64,000 nucleotides of DNA from an uncultured Rhizobiaceae bacterium (GTDB taxonomy: Bacteria > Pseudomonadota > Alphaproteobacteria > Rhizobiales > Rhizobiaceae), in NCBI GenBank assembly GCA_958296345.1, contig CATQIJ010000018.1, forward strand, positions 1 to 64,000. Direction: 5' to 3'. The position numbers were made by a program, and so were the translations under genes. Each line of letters begins with the position of its first letter. Position 1 is the first letter of the stretch. Positions 37,560 to 47,802 of this stretch are shown one piece after another. A model generated the notes under the pieces. It made no database searches and was not told the DNA's origin. It worked only from the letters and a program-made list of their open reading frames with translations.

Positions 37560-39265
37560 ATGACGTTCATCTCACCCCCTGTATCTCCAAATATAGAAAA
37601 CCTTCAAAACGCGCAAAGACGCTGCTTAAGTCAGTAAAAATGGTGATCAAGACGCACTAAATATGGTTGGGCCATACTTTGGTAATCCAAGTGATATAAG
37701 TCTACAACAAGCGCAACTTGTTATGGCTAGGTCTTATGGGTTCTCTAGCTGGAATAAACTAAAGAAACATATCTTGGACGGTAACTTAGAAGCACCTAGT
37801 TCTGATCAACTCGCTAGCCAATTTATTGATTTGGTGACTGTCGCTTATGGTGCGGTGCCTAATTTTGGACCCAAACGTTTTACGCAAGCGCAAGAGCTAC
37901 TGAATAAACACCCAGATATACAAAAAGAAAATATTTATACGGCTGCTGCTATAGGTGATGTGCAGCAAATTAATTTTTGGTTAGATCAAAATCCAAAGCT
38001 TATTAATCAAAAAGGCGGTTTCTTTAACTGGGAACCAATTATGTATGCAGCCTATGGCGGCTTACCAGGTTCTTCAACATTTGATGCAGGGATGACACTA
38101 CTGGAACGCGGTGCTGATCCAGATGCATATTATATGTGGGGCGGGCAATATAAGTTCACTGCTCTAACTGGCATTTTTGCTCATGGTGAAGGTGGCCCTA
38201 TAAATCAACCTGAACATCCAGATTGTTTTGCATTTGCTCGCGCCATGCTTGAACACGGTGCAAATCCAAACGACAGTCAGGTAGTGTATAACCGTTGTTT
38301 CAATCCAGACAATGTTTGGTTGGAATTGTTGCTTGAATTCGGACTTTCATCAAAAGACAAAAATAACTGGCTTTTGAATGAAGATGATAAACTTGTTTCT
38401 CATCCAAGCGATCAAAAGCGGTTTTGTAGAGCGTGTTAAATTGCTGATTGAACACGGTGCTGATCTTGAAAAACTTGATGATACCTACGAGACTAGGACT
38501 AAAGATAAGACGCCTTATCAAACGGCTATGCTATTTGGGCAATCTGAAATAGCTGATTTACTTGTTGCGGCAGGTGCTAAGAAGGCACAATTATCACCAG
38601 AAGATAGTTTCCAAGTTGCTTGTCTGGCAGGGCAAACTGAACGAGCTGAGATGATCCTTAAAAACACGCCTGATTTACTTACCAAGGTAAAGCAGCGGGA
38701 TATGCTGTGTGATGCGGCAACAAACGGCAATATGTCGGCTTTGAAAACGATGATTGCACTGGGTTTTGATATTAATAGTGAGCGTAATAATACAGCTTTG
38801 CATCAAGCAGCCTTCCATGGAGATGTGCCTATGATACAGCTCTTGCTAGATGCTGGGGCCGATCCCACAATTCGGGATACAGGGCATTTTCAAACGCCTC
38901 TTGGCTTTGCTCTTTATGCTGAGAATGAAGAAGTAATTGCACTGCTTGAAACTGTGGAGATGGATATTTTTACTGCCGCCGCACGTGGTAAAGCTGAAAA
39001 GATTGAAGAACTTCTTTCAGAAAATCCCTTACTTTTAAATCAGCGATTTTCTGAGATAAGGCCGGGAGATGAGCCTTGTCAGGGGGATTGGCTGACGCCT
39101 TTGGCCAATGCTGCTTTTAGTAATCAAGTAGAGGCTGCTCAGGTATTACTAGAGAAGGGCGCTGATACAAGCATCGCTAATAATGAGGGTAAGTTATTAC
39201 ATGATCTTGTTAGAGAACATTCCAACAAAGAGGTGTGTTCGTTAATTGAAAAATATCTGGAATGA
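37560..39265 (+). pseudogene. ankyrin-repeat protein broken by three frameshifts
   Basis: Read across frames, the gene starts at ATG 37560 (MTFISPPVSPNIENL), after AAAGGAGG, and gives a soluble protein of about 565 residues. The first break is at the A run 37606-37609 and the second at 37636-37640; each needs one more A to restore the frame (LLKSVKNGDQDALNMVGPYF cannot otherwise be reached). The third, near 38395, is a net gain of one. Repeats include GADLEKLDDT, ALHQAAFHGDVPMIQLLLDAGADP and QVLLEKGADTSIANN. Function of this ankyrin family is unknown. Confidence 0.8.
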
Positions 39266-39385
39266 TTGTGTTGGTGGAACAGTGCTGGGCAAGCATCCAC
39301 TATTAGTTATTCCCCATGCTAGAATGATATTTTATTCTAGCGTGGGGATGTGGCTAATGTCTTCATTATGAAAGACTAATTTACC

Positions 39386-39994
39386 TTACTTAGGCTTTGC
39401 AGCGCTTAGGATCGGATAGAATTGTGTGAACACAAAATCATCAGCTGCATTGCCTTCATGACACGCATTACATGAATCTGTTGGGAAAGCTGCGGCGGTT
39501 TCAGCATATGGTGGTGCATGATGGCCGAAGCTGTAATAGACTCATCCTCCTGGCTCATCTGGAAATCTTACAGTGTCTTTAACTGTTACTTCCAAGCCCT
39601 GAAACTCACCTTGAAAATAACCAACGCCAGATACTTCTTGAGTTGAGCCATTTTCTTCGTCGTTGTCATTTTTGCGAATAAGCACAAGCTCTTTTGCAAT
39701 CTGTGTACCGTTTGCGAATGTACCTGTTTTTACCCAATGTGCAAAAGCAGTTGGCTCGATATACACATTATGGAACTCAGGGAATGGCGCTTCACCACCA
39801 TTAAGGGCATTTGGTGTAAGTGGCGTGCCAATAAAAACCCATTCTCTCCAGTTAGTTGGAGCTAGAACTTTACCATCACTAGCAAACTTTGCTTCAACAA
39901 TACCATCTGCTGCAGTGCTGATTGAAATGTAACCTGTAACAGCGGTCGTGGCTGTGATTGCCAGTACGACGGCTTTATATATTAATTTACGCAT
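39386..39994 (-). pseudogene. cytochrome P460 with an in-frame TGA before the heme motif
   Basis: The frame from ATG 39994 (AGGAGG upstream) reads a signal peptide (to about residue 29) and a P460 body: NWREWVFIGTPLTPN, NVYIEPTAFAHWVKTG, TGTFANGTQIAKELVL. It stops at TGA 39542-39544. Without a frame change, the 51 residues after the TGA read VYYSFGHHAPP, then CNACHEGNAADDFVFTQFYP, ending TAA at 39386-39388. That is the heme-binding C-terminus. Family members have PGGW here, so TGG to TGA is the simplest explanation. The truncated product lacks the heme site. Confidence 0.83.
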
Positions 39995-40148
39995 ATTGTG
40001 CCTCCTTTTGAAGAACTTGCGATTTTGACAAAACATTACAAAGCCGATAATAGGGGAATTCGAAAAAATACTGAAATATCAATTACTTATAACTTTTATT
40101 ACTTTTAGTTATTAGGCGATTGAACAAAACAAATAAAAGAGACTTCAT

Positions 40149-41017
40149 ATGGAATTTAATCAAGTCAGGTATTTTCTTGCGGTTGCTGAACATTTAAACT
40201 TCACAAATGCTGCAAATATTTGTGCTGTTTCACAGCCTGCATTGTCAAAAGCCATTAAGAAGCTCGAAGACACGCTGGGGGTGATTTGTTTGTGCGAAAC
40301 ACAAGCGATGTTGAGCTCACAGAGTTTGGCAAAACAATGCGTATTCATTTTGATCGGATTGAAGAGTCTCGCTGGATTGCTAAGCAAGCAGCAAAAACCG
40401 CTTTGTCTACCGGTGTAGAGAATTTGCAAATAGGGGTAATGTGTACAATTAATCCTGATCGATTTACAAAATTCCTAAAAGGATTTACCGAGCAATATCC
40501 CCATATTGGATTCACATTGCATGATGTGACTGGACCTATGATACCAGAACTTTTGTTACAGGGAAAATTGCATTGCGTATTTTGTGCAAGAGCTCAGCTG
40601 TTAGATTATCGATTTACTGGGAGCACATTATATTCAGAAAATATGGGGATCGGTTTTCCAAAAGGGCATCGTTTTGAAAGCATGAAAAGCGTTTCACTAT
40701 ATGATATCGTCGAAGAAAACTATATTGATCGCCTTCACTGCGAATTTAGAACTGATTTTATAGAATTAACTAAAGCCAGCGGCGTGGAGCTGAATGTTAT
40801 TGTTAACTCTGAGAGAGAAGACTGGATAAATGACTTAATAAGAGATGGTCTTGGCGTTAGCATTCTTCCAGAGAGCTCATCAAAATTATGCGGTTTTCGA
40901 AATGTGAAAGAATTTAAAGTTAAGCGGGACGTTGAATTGGTAATCGCAAATCACGCCGTATCTATCTCATCTGTCGTTGATTTTTCAGCTTACGCTACAA
41001 GTTTTGATTGGTCTTGA
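40149..41017 (+). pseudogene. LysR-family regulator, frameshifted
   Basis: The helix-turn-helix half ([44 protein letters not shown], residues 1-44 in fragments here) is in one frame and the rest ([19 protein letters not shown] onward) in the next. The break is at five G near 40278-40282; six would restore GGDLFVR. It is divergent from the P460 pseudogene, its probable target. Both neighbours are broken, so the whole divergon seems dispensable. Confidence 0.82.
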
Positions 41018-41039
41018 ATCTATTTCTTGTAGCTTTGAT

Positions 41040-42812
41040 TTACCCCTCACCAAACTGCAACTTAGCAAGCCTTGCATAAACGCCTTTTTTCTTGGTCAGT
41101 GCTTTGTGAGTGCCTTCTTCTATGATTTTACCTTCGTCCATTACAAGAATGCGGTCTGCTTTTAGCACGGTTGCAAGGCGGTGGGCGATGATGAGGGTTG
41201 TTCGACCTTTCATGAGATGATCTAGCGCGTCTTGGACTAGCTTTTCGCTTTCAGCATCCAGAGCACTTGTTGCTTCATCTAGGAGCAATACTGGCGCATC
41301 TTTAAGGATTGCTCTGGCGATTGCGAGGCGTTGCCTCTGCCCCCCTGAGAGCGTTACGCCGCGTTCACCTAATATTGTTTCATAACCATCTGGCATTTTC
41401 TCAATGAAGTCATGTGCATTAGCGGCTTTTGCTGCAGCTATTACAGTATCTCTTGTCGCATTTGGTCTGCCATAAGAGATGTTATCAGCCGCACTTGATG
41501 CAAAGATCATGGTGTCTTGTGGTACAAGTGCAATTTGTGAACGGAAGTCATCTTCGGTTAGGTTTTTTATATCGATGTTATCAAGTTTAACTTCGCCTTT
41601 GGCCGGATCGTAAAACCTTAAGAGCAGCGCAAAGAGTGTGCTTTTCCCAGCCCCTGAAGGACCAACGATTGCTAAAGTCTCGCCCGGTTTAATTACCATA
41701 GAAAGACCTTCAAGGGTGGGTTGTTCTGGTCTTGTTGGATAGTTGAAGGATACATCCTTGAATGTGATTTGACCCTTAGCTGGCCTTGTAAGTTCAACTG
41801 GATTAGTTGGAGTTGTGATCGCAGATTTTGTGCCCAATAATTCAATCAAACGTTCTGTTGAACCTGCCGCTTGTGAAAGTTCTCCCCAGACTTCCGAAAG
41901 CGCGCCCATCGCGCTGCCTGCTATCATAGCATAAAGCAAAAACTGCCCCAGTGTTCCACCGGTTGTAATTCCCGCAAGTACATCATTTGCACCAATCCAA
42001 AGGACGGCTACGATGCTTGAAAAAATTAAAAATATTGCAAATCCAGTTAGGATTGCCCGAGTGCGTATAGCAAGACGAGCAGCATCAAAGGCAAAATCAA
42101 CAGCTCCTGAAAACCTGTTGCGGACGAGGCTTCCGTTGGTGAAAGCCTGCATGGTGCGAACTGCAGAGATGGATTCTGATGCGTATGCTGTGGCATCAGC
42201 TAATGTATCTTGTGCTTCTCTAGAGCGCTTACGTACTTTGCGTCCGAAACCGACGATTGGTAAGACGATTAGCGGAATTGCGGCTATTACGATTAATGAT
42301 AGGCGCGGTGATGTGTAGACCATCATAATCAAGGCGCCGATGCCAAGAATGCTATTGCGCAGTGCCATTGAGGCTGTAGCCCCGACAGCTGATTTGATTT
42401 GTGTTGTATCTGCGGTTAATCGAGAAACGATTTCACCTGAGTGTGATTTGTCAAAAAATTCAGGGCTTAAGCGCGTAACATTTGCAAAGACATCATTTCG
42501 AAGGTCCGCAACGATGCGTTCGCCAATCCAGATGACAAAATAATACCGGCAAGAGCTAGCAAGCGCTAATACAGCGGCGATCATGATTAGAACTGAGAAA
42601 TAATTATTCACCAAAGCAGGGTCGCTGTCTGAAAATCCATTATCTATCACACGGCGAACTGCCATTGGTAGTGTCAGTGTGGTAACTGCCGCTAAAAGTA
42701 GAAAGTAAAGTGCAAAAGCGACTTGGATTTTGTATTTTAGAATGTATGGAAAAAGCTTTGCTAATGGATGCAAAGAGGATCTTTTATCGGTCTTTTTAGA
42801 TTCTGTTGTCAT
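41040..42812 (-). CDS. ABC exporter, membrane-ATPase fusion
   Basis: This 590-residue half-transporter has six N-terminal membrane helices (residues 30-330) and a C-terminal ATPase: Walker A GPSGAGKSTL, signature LSGGQRQRLAIARAIL, Walker B VLLLDEAT and switch His in IIAHRLAT. It would dimerise and export lipids or drugs (MsbA/LmrA type). The location directly beside rpmE is a common alphaproteobacterial arrangement. Substrate cannot be assigned. Confidence 0.9.
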   Translation of the reverse strand: MTTESKKTDKRSSLHPLAKLFPYILKYKIQVAFALYFLLLAAVTTLTLPMAVRRVIDNGFSDSDPALVNNYFSVLIMIAAVLALASSCRYYFVIWIGERIVADLRNDVFANVTRLSPEFFDKSHSGEIVSRLTADTTQIKSAVGATASMALRNSILGIGALIMMVYTSPRLSLIVIAAIPLIVLPIVGFGRKVRKRSREAQDTLADATAYASESISAVRTMQAFTNGSLVRNRFSGAVDFAFDAARLAIRTRAILTGFAIFLIFSSIVAVLWIGANDVLAGITTGGTLGQFLLYAMIAGSAMGALSEVWGELSQAAGSTERLIELLGTKSAITTPTNPVELTRPAKGQITFKDVSFNYPTRPEQPTLEGLSMVIKPGETLAIVGPSGAGKSTLFALLLRFYDPAKGEVKLDNIDIKNLTEDDFRSQIALVPQDTMIFASSAADNISYGRPNATRDTVIAAAKAANAHDFIEKMPDGYETILGERGVTLSGGQRQRLAIARAILKDAPVLLLDEATSALDAESEKLVQDALDHLMKGRTTLIIAHRLATVLKADRILVMDEGKIIEEGTHKALTKKKGVYARLAKLQFGEG

Positions 42813-42978
42813 TGAGGTTAAACTACACTTGTCTCTTAATCGATTTTGATGTAAGCCAACGCCAACGAAGGCTGTGGCATACTTATGGTATATTCATTGT
42901 CAGACAATAAATTTCAAGTTTAGATTGGTGAAAATGCGTAAATAGCGCATGCCAACGTAAAATACAGGACGAGATAAC

Positions 42979-43200
42979 ATGAAAAAAGATGTTCATCCGG
43001 ATTATCACACCATTAAAGTCGTTATGACTGATGGAACAGAATTCGAAACACGCACAACTTGGGGTGCAGCAGGCGATACAATGAACCTTGATATTGACCC
43101 TACATCTCACCCAGCATGGACTGGTGGCAATCAGCAACTTATGGACCGTGGTGGCCGTGTTGCTCGCTTTAAGAAAAAATATGAAGGTCTTGGTATCTAA
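42979..43200 (+). CDS. rpmE: 50S ribosomal protein L31
   Basis: This 73-residue large-subunit protein opens [19 protein letters not shown] and ends [10 protein letters not shown]. It is the zinc-free alphaproteobacterial form, since the CxxC pair of the zinc type is absent. AGGA precedes the start, and an intrinsic terminator follows 26 bp later. Confidence 0.95.
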   Translation: MKKDVHPDYHTIKVVMTDGTEFETRTTWGAAGDTMNLDIDPTSHPAWTGGNQQLMDRGGRVARFKKKYEGLGI

Positions 43201-43226
43201 TTTCCAGGAATTCATTTTTGAATATG

Positions 43227-43254
43227 AAAACCCAGCCGATGTGCTGGGTTTTTT
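43227..43254 (+). terminator. intrinsic terminator of rpmE
   Basis: A 10-bp perfect stem AAAACCCAGC/GCTGGGTTTT with loop CGATGT, followed by a T tract. Confidence 0.9.
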
Positions 43255-44029
43255 ATTATCTTTTTTCGAATTGCCTATCCATGATGACGTGCGTGTTTGT
43301 ACCCTCACTCGTTCGATTCCTCTGAACGGCGTTACATAATTTATTAGCGAACAAACCTTTGGTTTGCTTCGCTAAAGCACAACTGCGAGGACTGAATAAC
43401 CATTCAAAAAGCCCTATGTGCTGGGCGTTCAGCCCTCACGCGGAGATTTGATGTCAGTGTTGAGCTGCTCAGGCACACTATCTCAACAAAGCCTCTTAGA
43501 TGATTTCGCATCCGTAAGCGACCCAAGTCCCGCCACCCTTTGATACATTAAAATATCAATCCAAGTGATAGATATGGCTACCGCCGCTCCGCTTTCAACA
43601 AGACATAAAACGATGGTTGTGCGTTCTACCGTTGTGCATCTTGCTGATGAAAGAAGTATGCGCGAAGTTTGGAAAGCGGGGAAAAGTTTTGATGGGAAAT
43701 TTTTATTTTAATCAAGGACAACTATTGGTCAGAAGCAGACTAGGTTGGGAAATGTTCCAATGGCAGTTATGAGCCCAAGGCAGTCATTGTTATTTCGCGC
43801 TGCGAACGCACGCAGCGCGAAAATCGCTGCAAGTGCTCGATGTCGGGTGCTACTATGCGGAGGCGAAACCAGTCGTTCATGCCTCGTGCAGCGAAGTCTC
43901 CGGTAGGAATTCACAGGTTGCGGACTTTTCCGACCTTCAGGGTGCCTTGTTAAATGTCGGCTAGTGCCAATTTGAAACTGGTTGGATGCAGTATACAATC
44001 GCTTCATCGGTCCGCGCGACTGGCATTCA
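43255..44029. other. long non-coding stretch, no gene recognised
   Basis: About 775 bp without a convincing gene on either strand. A hairpin stands at 43344-43375. The only small open frame with an ATG is 43574-43711 (45 codons), which lacks a ribosome-binding site. From about 43780 the sequence becomes more G+C-rich and runs into the proline racemase gene. CGCGCTGCG and CGCAGCGCG near 43797-43820 form a short inverted repeat. It could be the margin of an inserted segment. Confidence 0.4.
43344..43375. repeat. strong isolated hairpin
   Basis: TTAGCGAACAAACC (43344-43357) pairs with GGTTTG and TTCGCTAA (to 43375), with one bulged C and a TTT loop. No T tract follows on plus, and no gene ends nearby, so it is not an obvious terminator. 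Copies elsewhere in the genome would mark it as a dispersed repeat. Confidence 0.55.
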
Positions 44030-45067
44030 TTACCACTTGATATGCATCGCCTCTGGTCCCCAAGCATCGGGAAGTGCTAAGCCATCCTTGAACGGATCGT
44101 CAGGGTCTAATGCAAGTTGGCTCATGCCATAGGTCCAGCACCGTCCGCTGACGTTCGGGAGAGCCGCGGTTTTTCCATCAACTTCCGTCTCGCCTGTCAG
44201 ACTGACCCTGAATCTGGAGCCAATGATAGAAACCGTAGTCATTTCTTCGCCGACCGCAAGATCATCGCGTTTGTGAAGGATAGCGGAAATGGCGGAGCTG
44301 CCAGTACCGCAAGGGGATCGATCAACGCGACCTGGCCAAAGCGTGCAGCAAGTACGCACAGTATTCGCATCCAGCCTTTCGACAAATATAGCATAGGCGA
44401 TGTGATCAATGGAGGGAATTTCCGGGTGTTGTACATCAAAGGCGGCGTTTGCAGCCTCTTTTAGGACCATGCCTGCACGGACCAGATCAGCGGTATGTTC
44501 GGGGGTGATACTTATACCCAGTTGTCCAACGTCAACGACTGCGTAGAAAACGCCTTCAAATGTGATGTCAAAAGTAACTTCGCCCCATTCTTTTGTGGTA
44601 ACGGTTTGATCCAGTGCGTCGACGAAAGAAGGTATCATATCAAGCGAGACACGTTCGCATTTGCCATCTTTACACTCAGCTGTCGCGGTCACAATCCCTG
44701 CTGGCGCCTCAAGGCGTAACACGGTTTTGGGTTCCTTCATTTCGATCATGCCTGTTTCCAGCAAGGCATTTGCGACGCACATAGTGTTGGCACCTGACAT
44801 GGGATGTGCTTCATCCGCTTGCAGCACGATAAATCCCGCATCCGCAGATGGGTCACAGGGAGGTATCGTCAGATTGACAGTTTGATTCACCGCGCCGCGC
44901 GGTTCAAGGCAAACGAACCGACGCAGGGTGTCATCAACCTTGTTAATATAGTCCATCTTTTCGGTCATCGTTTTTCCTGGGATGTCGTAAATCCCGGATG
45001 TGACAACTTTTCCGACTTCGCCTTCGTAATGCACATCAAGCAATTGCAACGTTTTTGTCCAGCGCAA
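44030..45067 (-). CDS. proline racemase family protein with a Ser/Cys active-site pair
   Basis: This 345-residue protein has the two-lobed proline racemase fold: WTKTLQLLDVHYEGEVGKVV, FVCLEPRG, MSGANTMCVANALLETG and DRSPCGTGSSA. In racemases and 4-hydroxyproline epimerases both catalytic positions are Cys. Here the first is Ser and the second is Cys, which in known relatives goes with 3-hydroxyproline dehydration. TTG 45067 is chosen for its AAGGGG upstream. By eye the gene is richer in G+C than its neighbours, and it is flanked by gene fragments, suggesting acquisition. Function is inferred. Confidence 0.82.
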   Translation of the reverse strand: MRWTKTLQLLDVHYEGEVGKVVTSGIYDIPGKTMTEKMDYINKVDDTLRRFVCLEPRGAVNQTVNLTIPPCDPSADAGFIVLQADEAHPMSGANTMCVANALLETGMIEMKEPKTVLRLEAPAGIVTATAECKDGKCERVSLDMIPSFVDALDQTVTTKEWGEVTFDITFEGVFYAVVDVGQLGISITPEHTADLVRAGMVLKEAANAAFDVQHPEIPSIDHIAYAIFVERLDANTVRTCCTLWPGRVDRSPCGTGSSAISAILHKRDDLAVGEEMTTVSIIGSRFRVSLTGETEVDGKTAALPNVSGRCWTYGMSQLALDPDDPFKDGLALPDAWGPEAMHIKW

Positions 45068-45369
45068 TAGGTATCCCCTTTGCTGCTTGAATTTGTCGTT
45101 GGGGCTTCGCCACAATCAAGATTCTGCAACGTTCCAATTCGATACTAATTCGCAGTTTGTTGTATTTGACAATATCGCGCCTGGGAAAAGTATACTTTTC
45201 ACCAGAAAAATTTGTGGGATCACATGTTCCTAGAACCGGACATTCGCGCGTGATGCAGCACTGATGAAGTAGCTATGCCTGTGAAACCCGACATTGCCAA
45301 GGGCGGTACAATCCCATTGCCGGCACGGTGCTGGTGACTGCGTTTGGAGGGTTGATCGGAGGGCAAATT
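45068..45369. other. non-coding flank of the proline racemase gene
   Basis: About 302 bp with no supported gene. It includes an AT-rich stretch near 45120-45200 likely to hold the racemase promoter, then G+C-rich DNA leading into the recombinase fragment. GGACATTCG at 45238 resembles GGACATTTG at 45542, on the far side of the fragment. Confidence 0.35.
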
Positions 45370-45540
45370 ATGCCAAGAGTCCAACTTCCCGCAACAACCC
45401 CGAAACGCAGAGCCTGGAACAAGGGGCGGATCATCGGTCAAAAACGGCCATTGCTGCCAAAACAGGTCTGGGCGATCCGGGCAAGGCTCGAGCTGGCGGG
45501 TTATCTCCGCGATCTGGCTTTGTTCAACTATGCGCTATAA
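45370..45540 (+). pseudogene. tyrosine recombinase (integrase) N-terminal fragment
   Basis: ATG 45370 begins PRVQLPATTPKRRAWNKGR, then QKRPLLPKQVWAIRARLEL and LRDLALFNYAL, after which TAA ends the frame at residue 56. This matches the first part of phage-integrase-type recombinases in proteobacteria; the usual continuation (SKLRGCDLVRL and the catalytic domain with its Arg, His and Tyr) is absent. It is a remnant of a mobile element, and may explain the unusual neighbouring DNA. Confidence 0.68.
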
Positions 45541-45821
45541 GTGGACATTTGTGCTGTCGCAGAGAACTCACCGTTTGTCCGCGTCTGGATTGTCGGAATG
45601 GGCTGCGGCGAAAATACAGTCTCGAATCGGGCCAAAACCAAGCCGGTCAATGACCGGTCTGACGACAATCGCTGCGCAGCAGCGATCACGGTGCCGCACC
45701 TGCAAGCAATAGCTGCGTCAGCAATAGAGGCGTGAGCAAAAGGCGAGTTTGTCCGCATAGTTGCCGTTCAGCATCAAAAAAATTGAACGGCATCTTGGGT
45801 CAGCAGCAGACCTTGGGATAT
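45541..45821. other. non-coding stretch beside the integrase fragment
   Basis: About 281 bp, G+C-rich, with open frames on several strands that match nothing I recognise. Short inverted repeats are present (GCTGCGCAGCAGC near 45672). It probably belongs to the same inserted or degraded element. Confidence 0.35.
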
Positions 45822-46685
45822 TTATTTTGCGAACTTCTTTGCTCCTGCAACGCAAAATATTACAGCTAAGCAAACTAAACTCATTACCAATGTAATTTCT
45901 TCTCCAAGTAATAGAGCTGAAAGTGCCAGACCTAGAAACGGTTGTATGAGCTGGAGTTGCCCAACAGTTGCAACGCCGCCTTGTGCAAGGCCGCGATACC
46001 AAAAGACAAAGCCAATTAACATGCTGAATAATGATACATAGGCGAGTGCAAACCAAGCTGGCTTTCCTATGTTAGAAAATGTTGGTGGCATGAAATAAAT
46101 AGCTAGCGGTAACATGAAAGGAAGCGATAGGAGTAATGCCCAAGAGATTACCTGCCATCCTCCTAAGGTTCTAGAAAGTTTACCACCTTCTGCATACCCA
46201 AGCCCGCAAGCAATGATTGCAGCGACCATATATAAGTCACCAATCCATGATCCTGAGTAGTCTTGTGTAAGTGCAAACCCTGCAACAAGTGTACTTCCTA
46301 GAATTGAGAAAACCCAAAATGCGGGGCGTGGTCTATCGCCTGCACGTAGTACGCCAAAAATTGCTGTGGCTAACGGCAGCAGGCCAATAAAGACAACCGA
46401 GTGTGCTGATGTAATATGTTGTAACGCCAGCGCGGTTAAGAGCGGAAAACCGATAACGACGCCTATTGAAACAATAAATAAGGATAGAAGATTATCTTTA
46501 GTAGGGCGTTTTTGAGGAATGAGTGTCAAAAGCGCGACTGCAAGGAAACCTGCGATTGTTGCGCGTATGACAGTTAGAAACAAAGGGTCGAAATCTGCAA
46601 CGGCAATACGTGTTGCTGGTAATGATGCACTAAATATTGCAACGCCAATAAACCCGTTTATCCATCCATTTTTTTCGATATCCAT
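45822..46685 (-). CDS. EamA-family drug/metabolite transporter
   Basis: This 287-residue inner-membrane protein has ten hydrophobic segments in two EamA repeats (GVAIFSASLPATRIAV; GLLPLATAIFGVL; WYRGLAQGGVATVGQLQLIQPFLGL). ATG 46685 is preceded by AAGG at 8 nt; TTG 46688 is less likely. Substrate is unknown. Unlike the EamA gene at 14.1 kb it is intact. Confidence 0.87.
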   Translation of the reverse strand: MDIEKNGWINGFIGVAIFSASLPATRIAVADFDPLFLTVIRATIAGFLAVALLTLIPQKRPTKDNLLSLFIVSIGVVIGFPLLTALALQHITSAHSVVFIGLLPLATAIFGVLRAGDRPRPAFWVFSILGSTLVAGFALTQDYSGSWIGDLYMVAAIIACGLGYAEGGKLSRTLGGWQVISWALLLSLPFMLPLAIYFMPPTFSNIGKPAWFALAYVSLFSMLIGFVFWYRGLAQGGVATVGQLQLIQPFLGLALSALLLGEEITLVMSLVCLAVIFCVAGAKKFAK

Positions 46686-46813
46686 CAAGTGTGCCTTATC
46701 CTAAATATGTAGCAAGCAATAGATTAAAGCTAAGGCAAAGAACCAAACCTTTATTTCAGTATAGCCAGTTGTCAGGGGGTAATTTCCATTGTTTTTAGAA
46801 AAGGTTACTATCA

Positions 46814-47413
46814 TTATTCAACGATAATGACCTTTCCAGTGTTGGCGCCTTCGACGCTTTTTGTGAAGGCAAGGCCAACACGCTTTGCTGATACAGGTTC
46901 ATGACCAGGAAACCATTCTCCATATTTTTCAACCGAAACAACAAGTAGCCCAGGGCTGACAAAATTAATTCTTAAATCACGTGGCATCTCGATTGCAGCA
47001 CTTGTAACGAAGCCGCTTAAGGCGGCATTTGCTGTTGCTGCTCCGCAACCCATTTTAATTGGATCTCGATCTAATACGCCGCTTGTTAAGGTGAACGAGC
47101 CTTGGTCTTTTATTTTATTTAGGCCTGCTAAAACAAGGTTTACCTGGCCCATGACTTTTTACTGTAATCCCAACATGAAAGTTTCTTGGGTGTATTCAGA
47201 TAGTGAGCAAAAATGAACGTCACCTGCAGCGGATACAACTGCATCAACTTCTCCAGCTTTATCATACATTGCATCAATTGAAGCTCTATTCGTTAGATCG
47301 ACATAAATGTCACCACTGGAGCGACCTGCTGTGATTATTTCATGTCGCTTGCCGAGCTCATTGTAAACGGCTTTGCCTATGTCACCTTCAGAACCGACTA
47401 TAATAATTTTCAT
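46814..47413 (-). pseudogene. short-chain dehydrogenase interrupted by an in-frame TAA
   Basis: The frame from ATG 47413 (MKIIIVGSEGDIGKAVYNEL, a Rossmann GxxGxIG site; DAVVSAAGDVHF, the NAG-like motif) stops at TAA 47159-47161. Without a frame change it continues KVMGQVNLVLAGL to GKVIIVE at 46814. The full protein would be about 199 residues. It overlaps the merR stop by one base (TAATG), so it was the second gene of a MerR-controlled unit. Confidence 0.8.
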
Positions 47414-47772
47414 TATTTTTCCTCCAAAATATTTTCGTATAGCTGTAATTTTGCGGCAAGAATTTTTGCGCAATTATTAAGGGATGCCTTTTGAAGTTCT
47501 AGGTTGTGAGAATGTTTTAGTAATACCTCTTTGCGTTCAGAAACGGTCTTATTACCTTGTTTATAAAGGTCAGCGAAGTATTTCATTCGCTTTAGTGACA
47601 TGCCTGTTTCTCTTAGCGATGAAAGGAGAATTAGCCACTCGATATTTTCAGGTGAGAAACGTCGATGACCATCTGTCCCACGGTTTATTGGTGGGAGCAG
47701 GTTGGATTTTTCGTAAAACCTAATTGTATGAACACTTAGTCCGGATTTATGAGCAGCTTCTGAAATAAGCAT
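47413..47772 (-). CDS. MerR-family regulator
   Basis: This 119-residue protein has a MerR helix-turn-helix (SEAAHKSGLSVHTIRFYEKSNLL) and a dimerising coiled coil. It has a single Cys near residue 101 and no paired metal-binding Cys, so it is unlikely to be a metal sensor. The promoter at 47803-47833 has a 19-bp spacer with a dyad, so it is probably self-regulated. It is coupled to the broken SDR gene. Confidence 0.87.
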   Translation of the reverse strand: MLISEAAHKSGLSVHTIRFYEKSNLLPPINRGTDGHRRFSPENIEWLILLSSLRETGMSLKRMKYFADLYKQGNKTVSERKEVLLKHSHNLELQKASLNNCAKILAAKLQLYENILEEK

Positions 47773-47802
47773 GGTTTTCCCTGAGTTTTATAAACTTAGG
47801 GT

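Noticed and set aside
43300-43330. tRNA-like T-loop GTTCGATTC
   Set aside because: The 5-bp stem does not pair and no acceptor or anticodon arm fits; likely chance.
43574-43711. 45-codon open frame in the non-coding stretch after rpmE
   Set aside because: No ribosome-binding site, no recognisable family and an unusual composition; I would not call it a gene.
45541-45758. overlapping open frames on both strands beside the integrase fragment
   Set aside because: They match nothing I know, have no ribosome-binding sites and are explained by the G+C-rich DNA.
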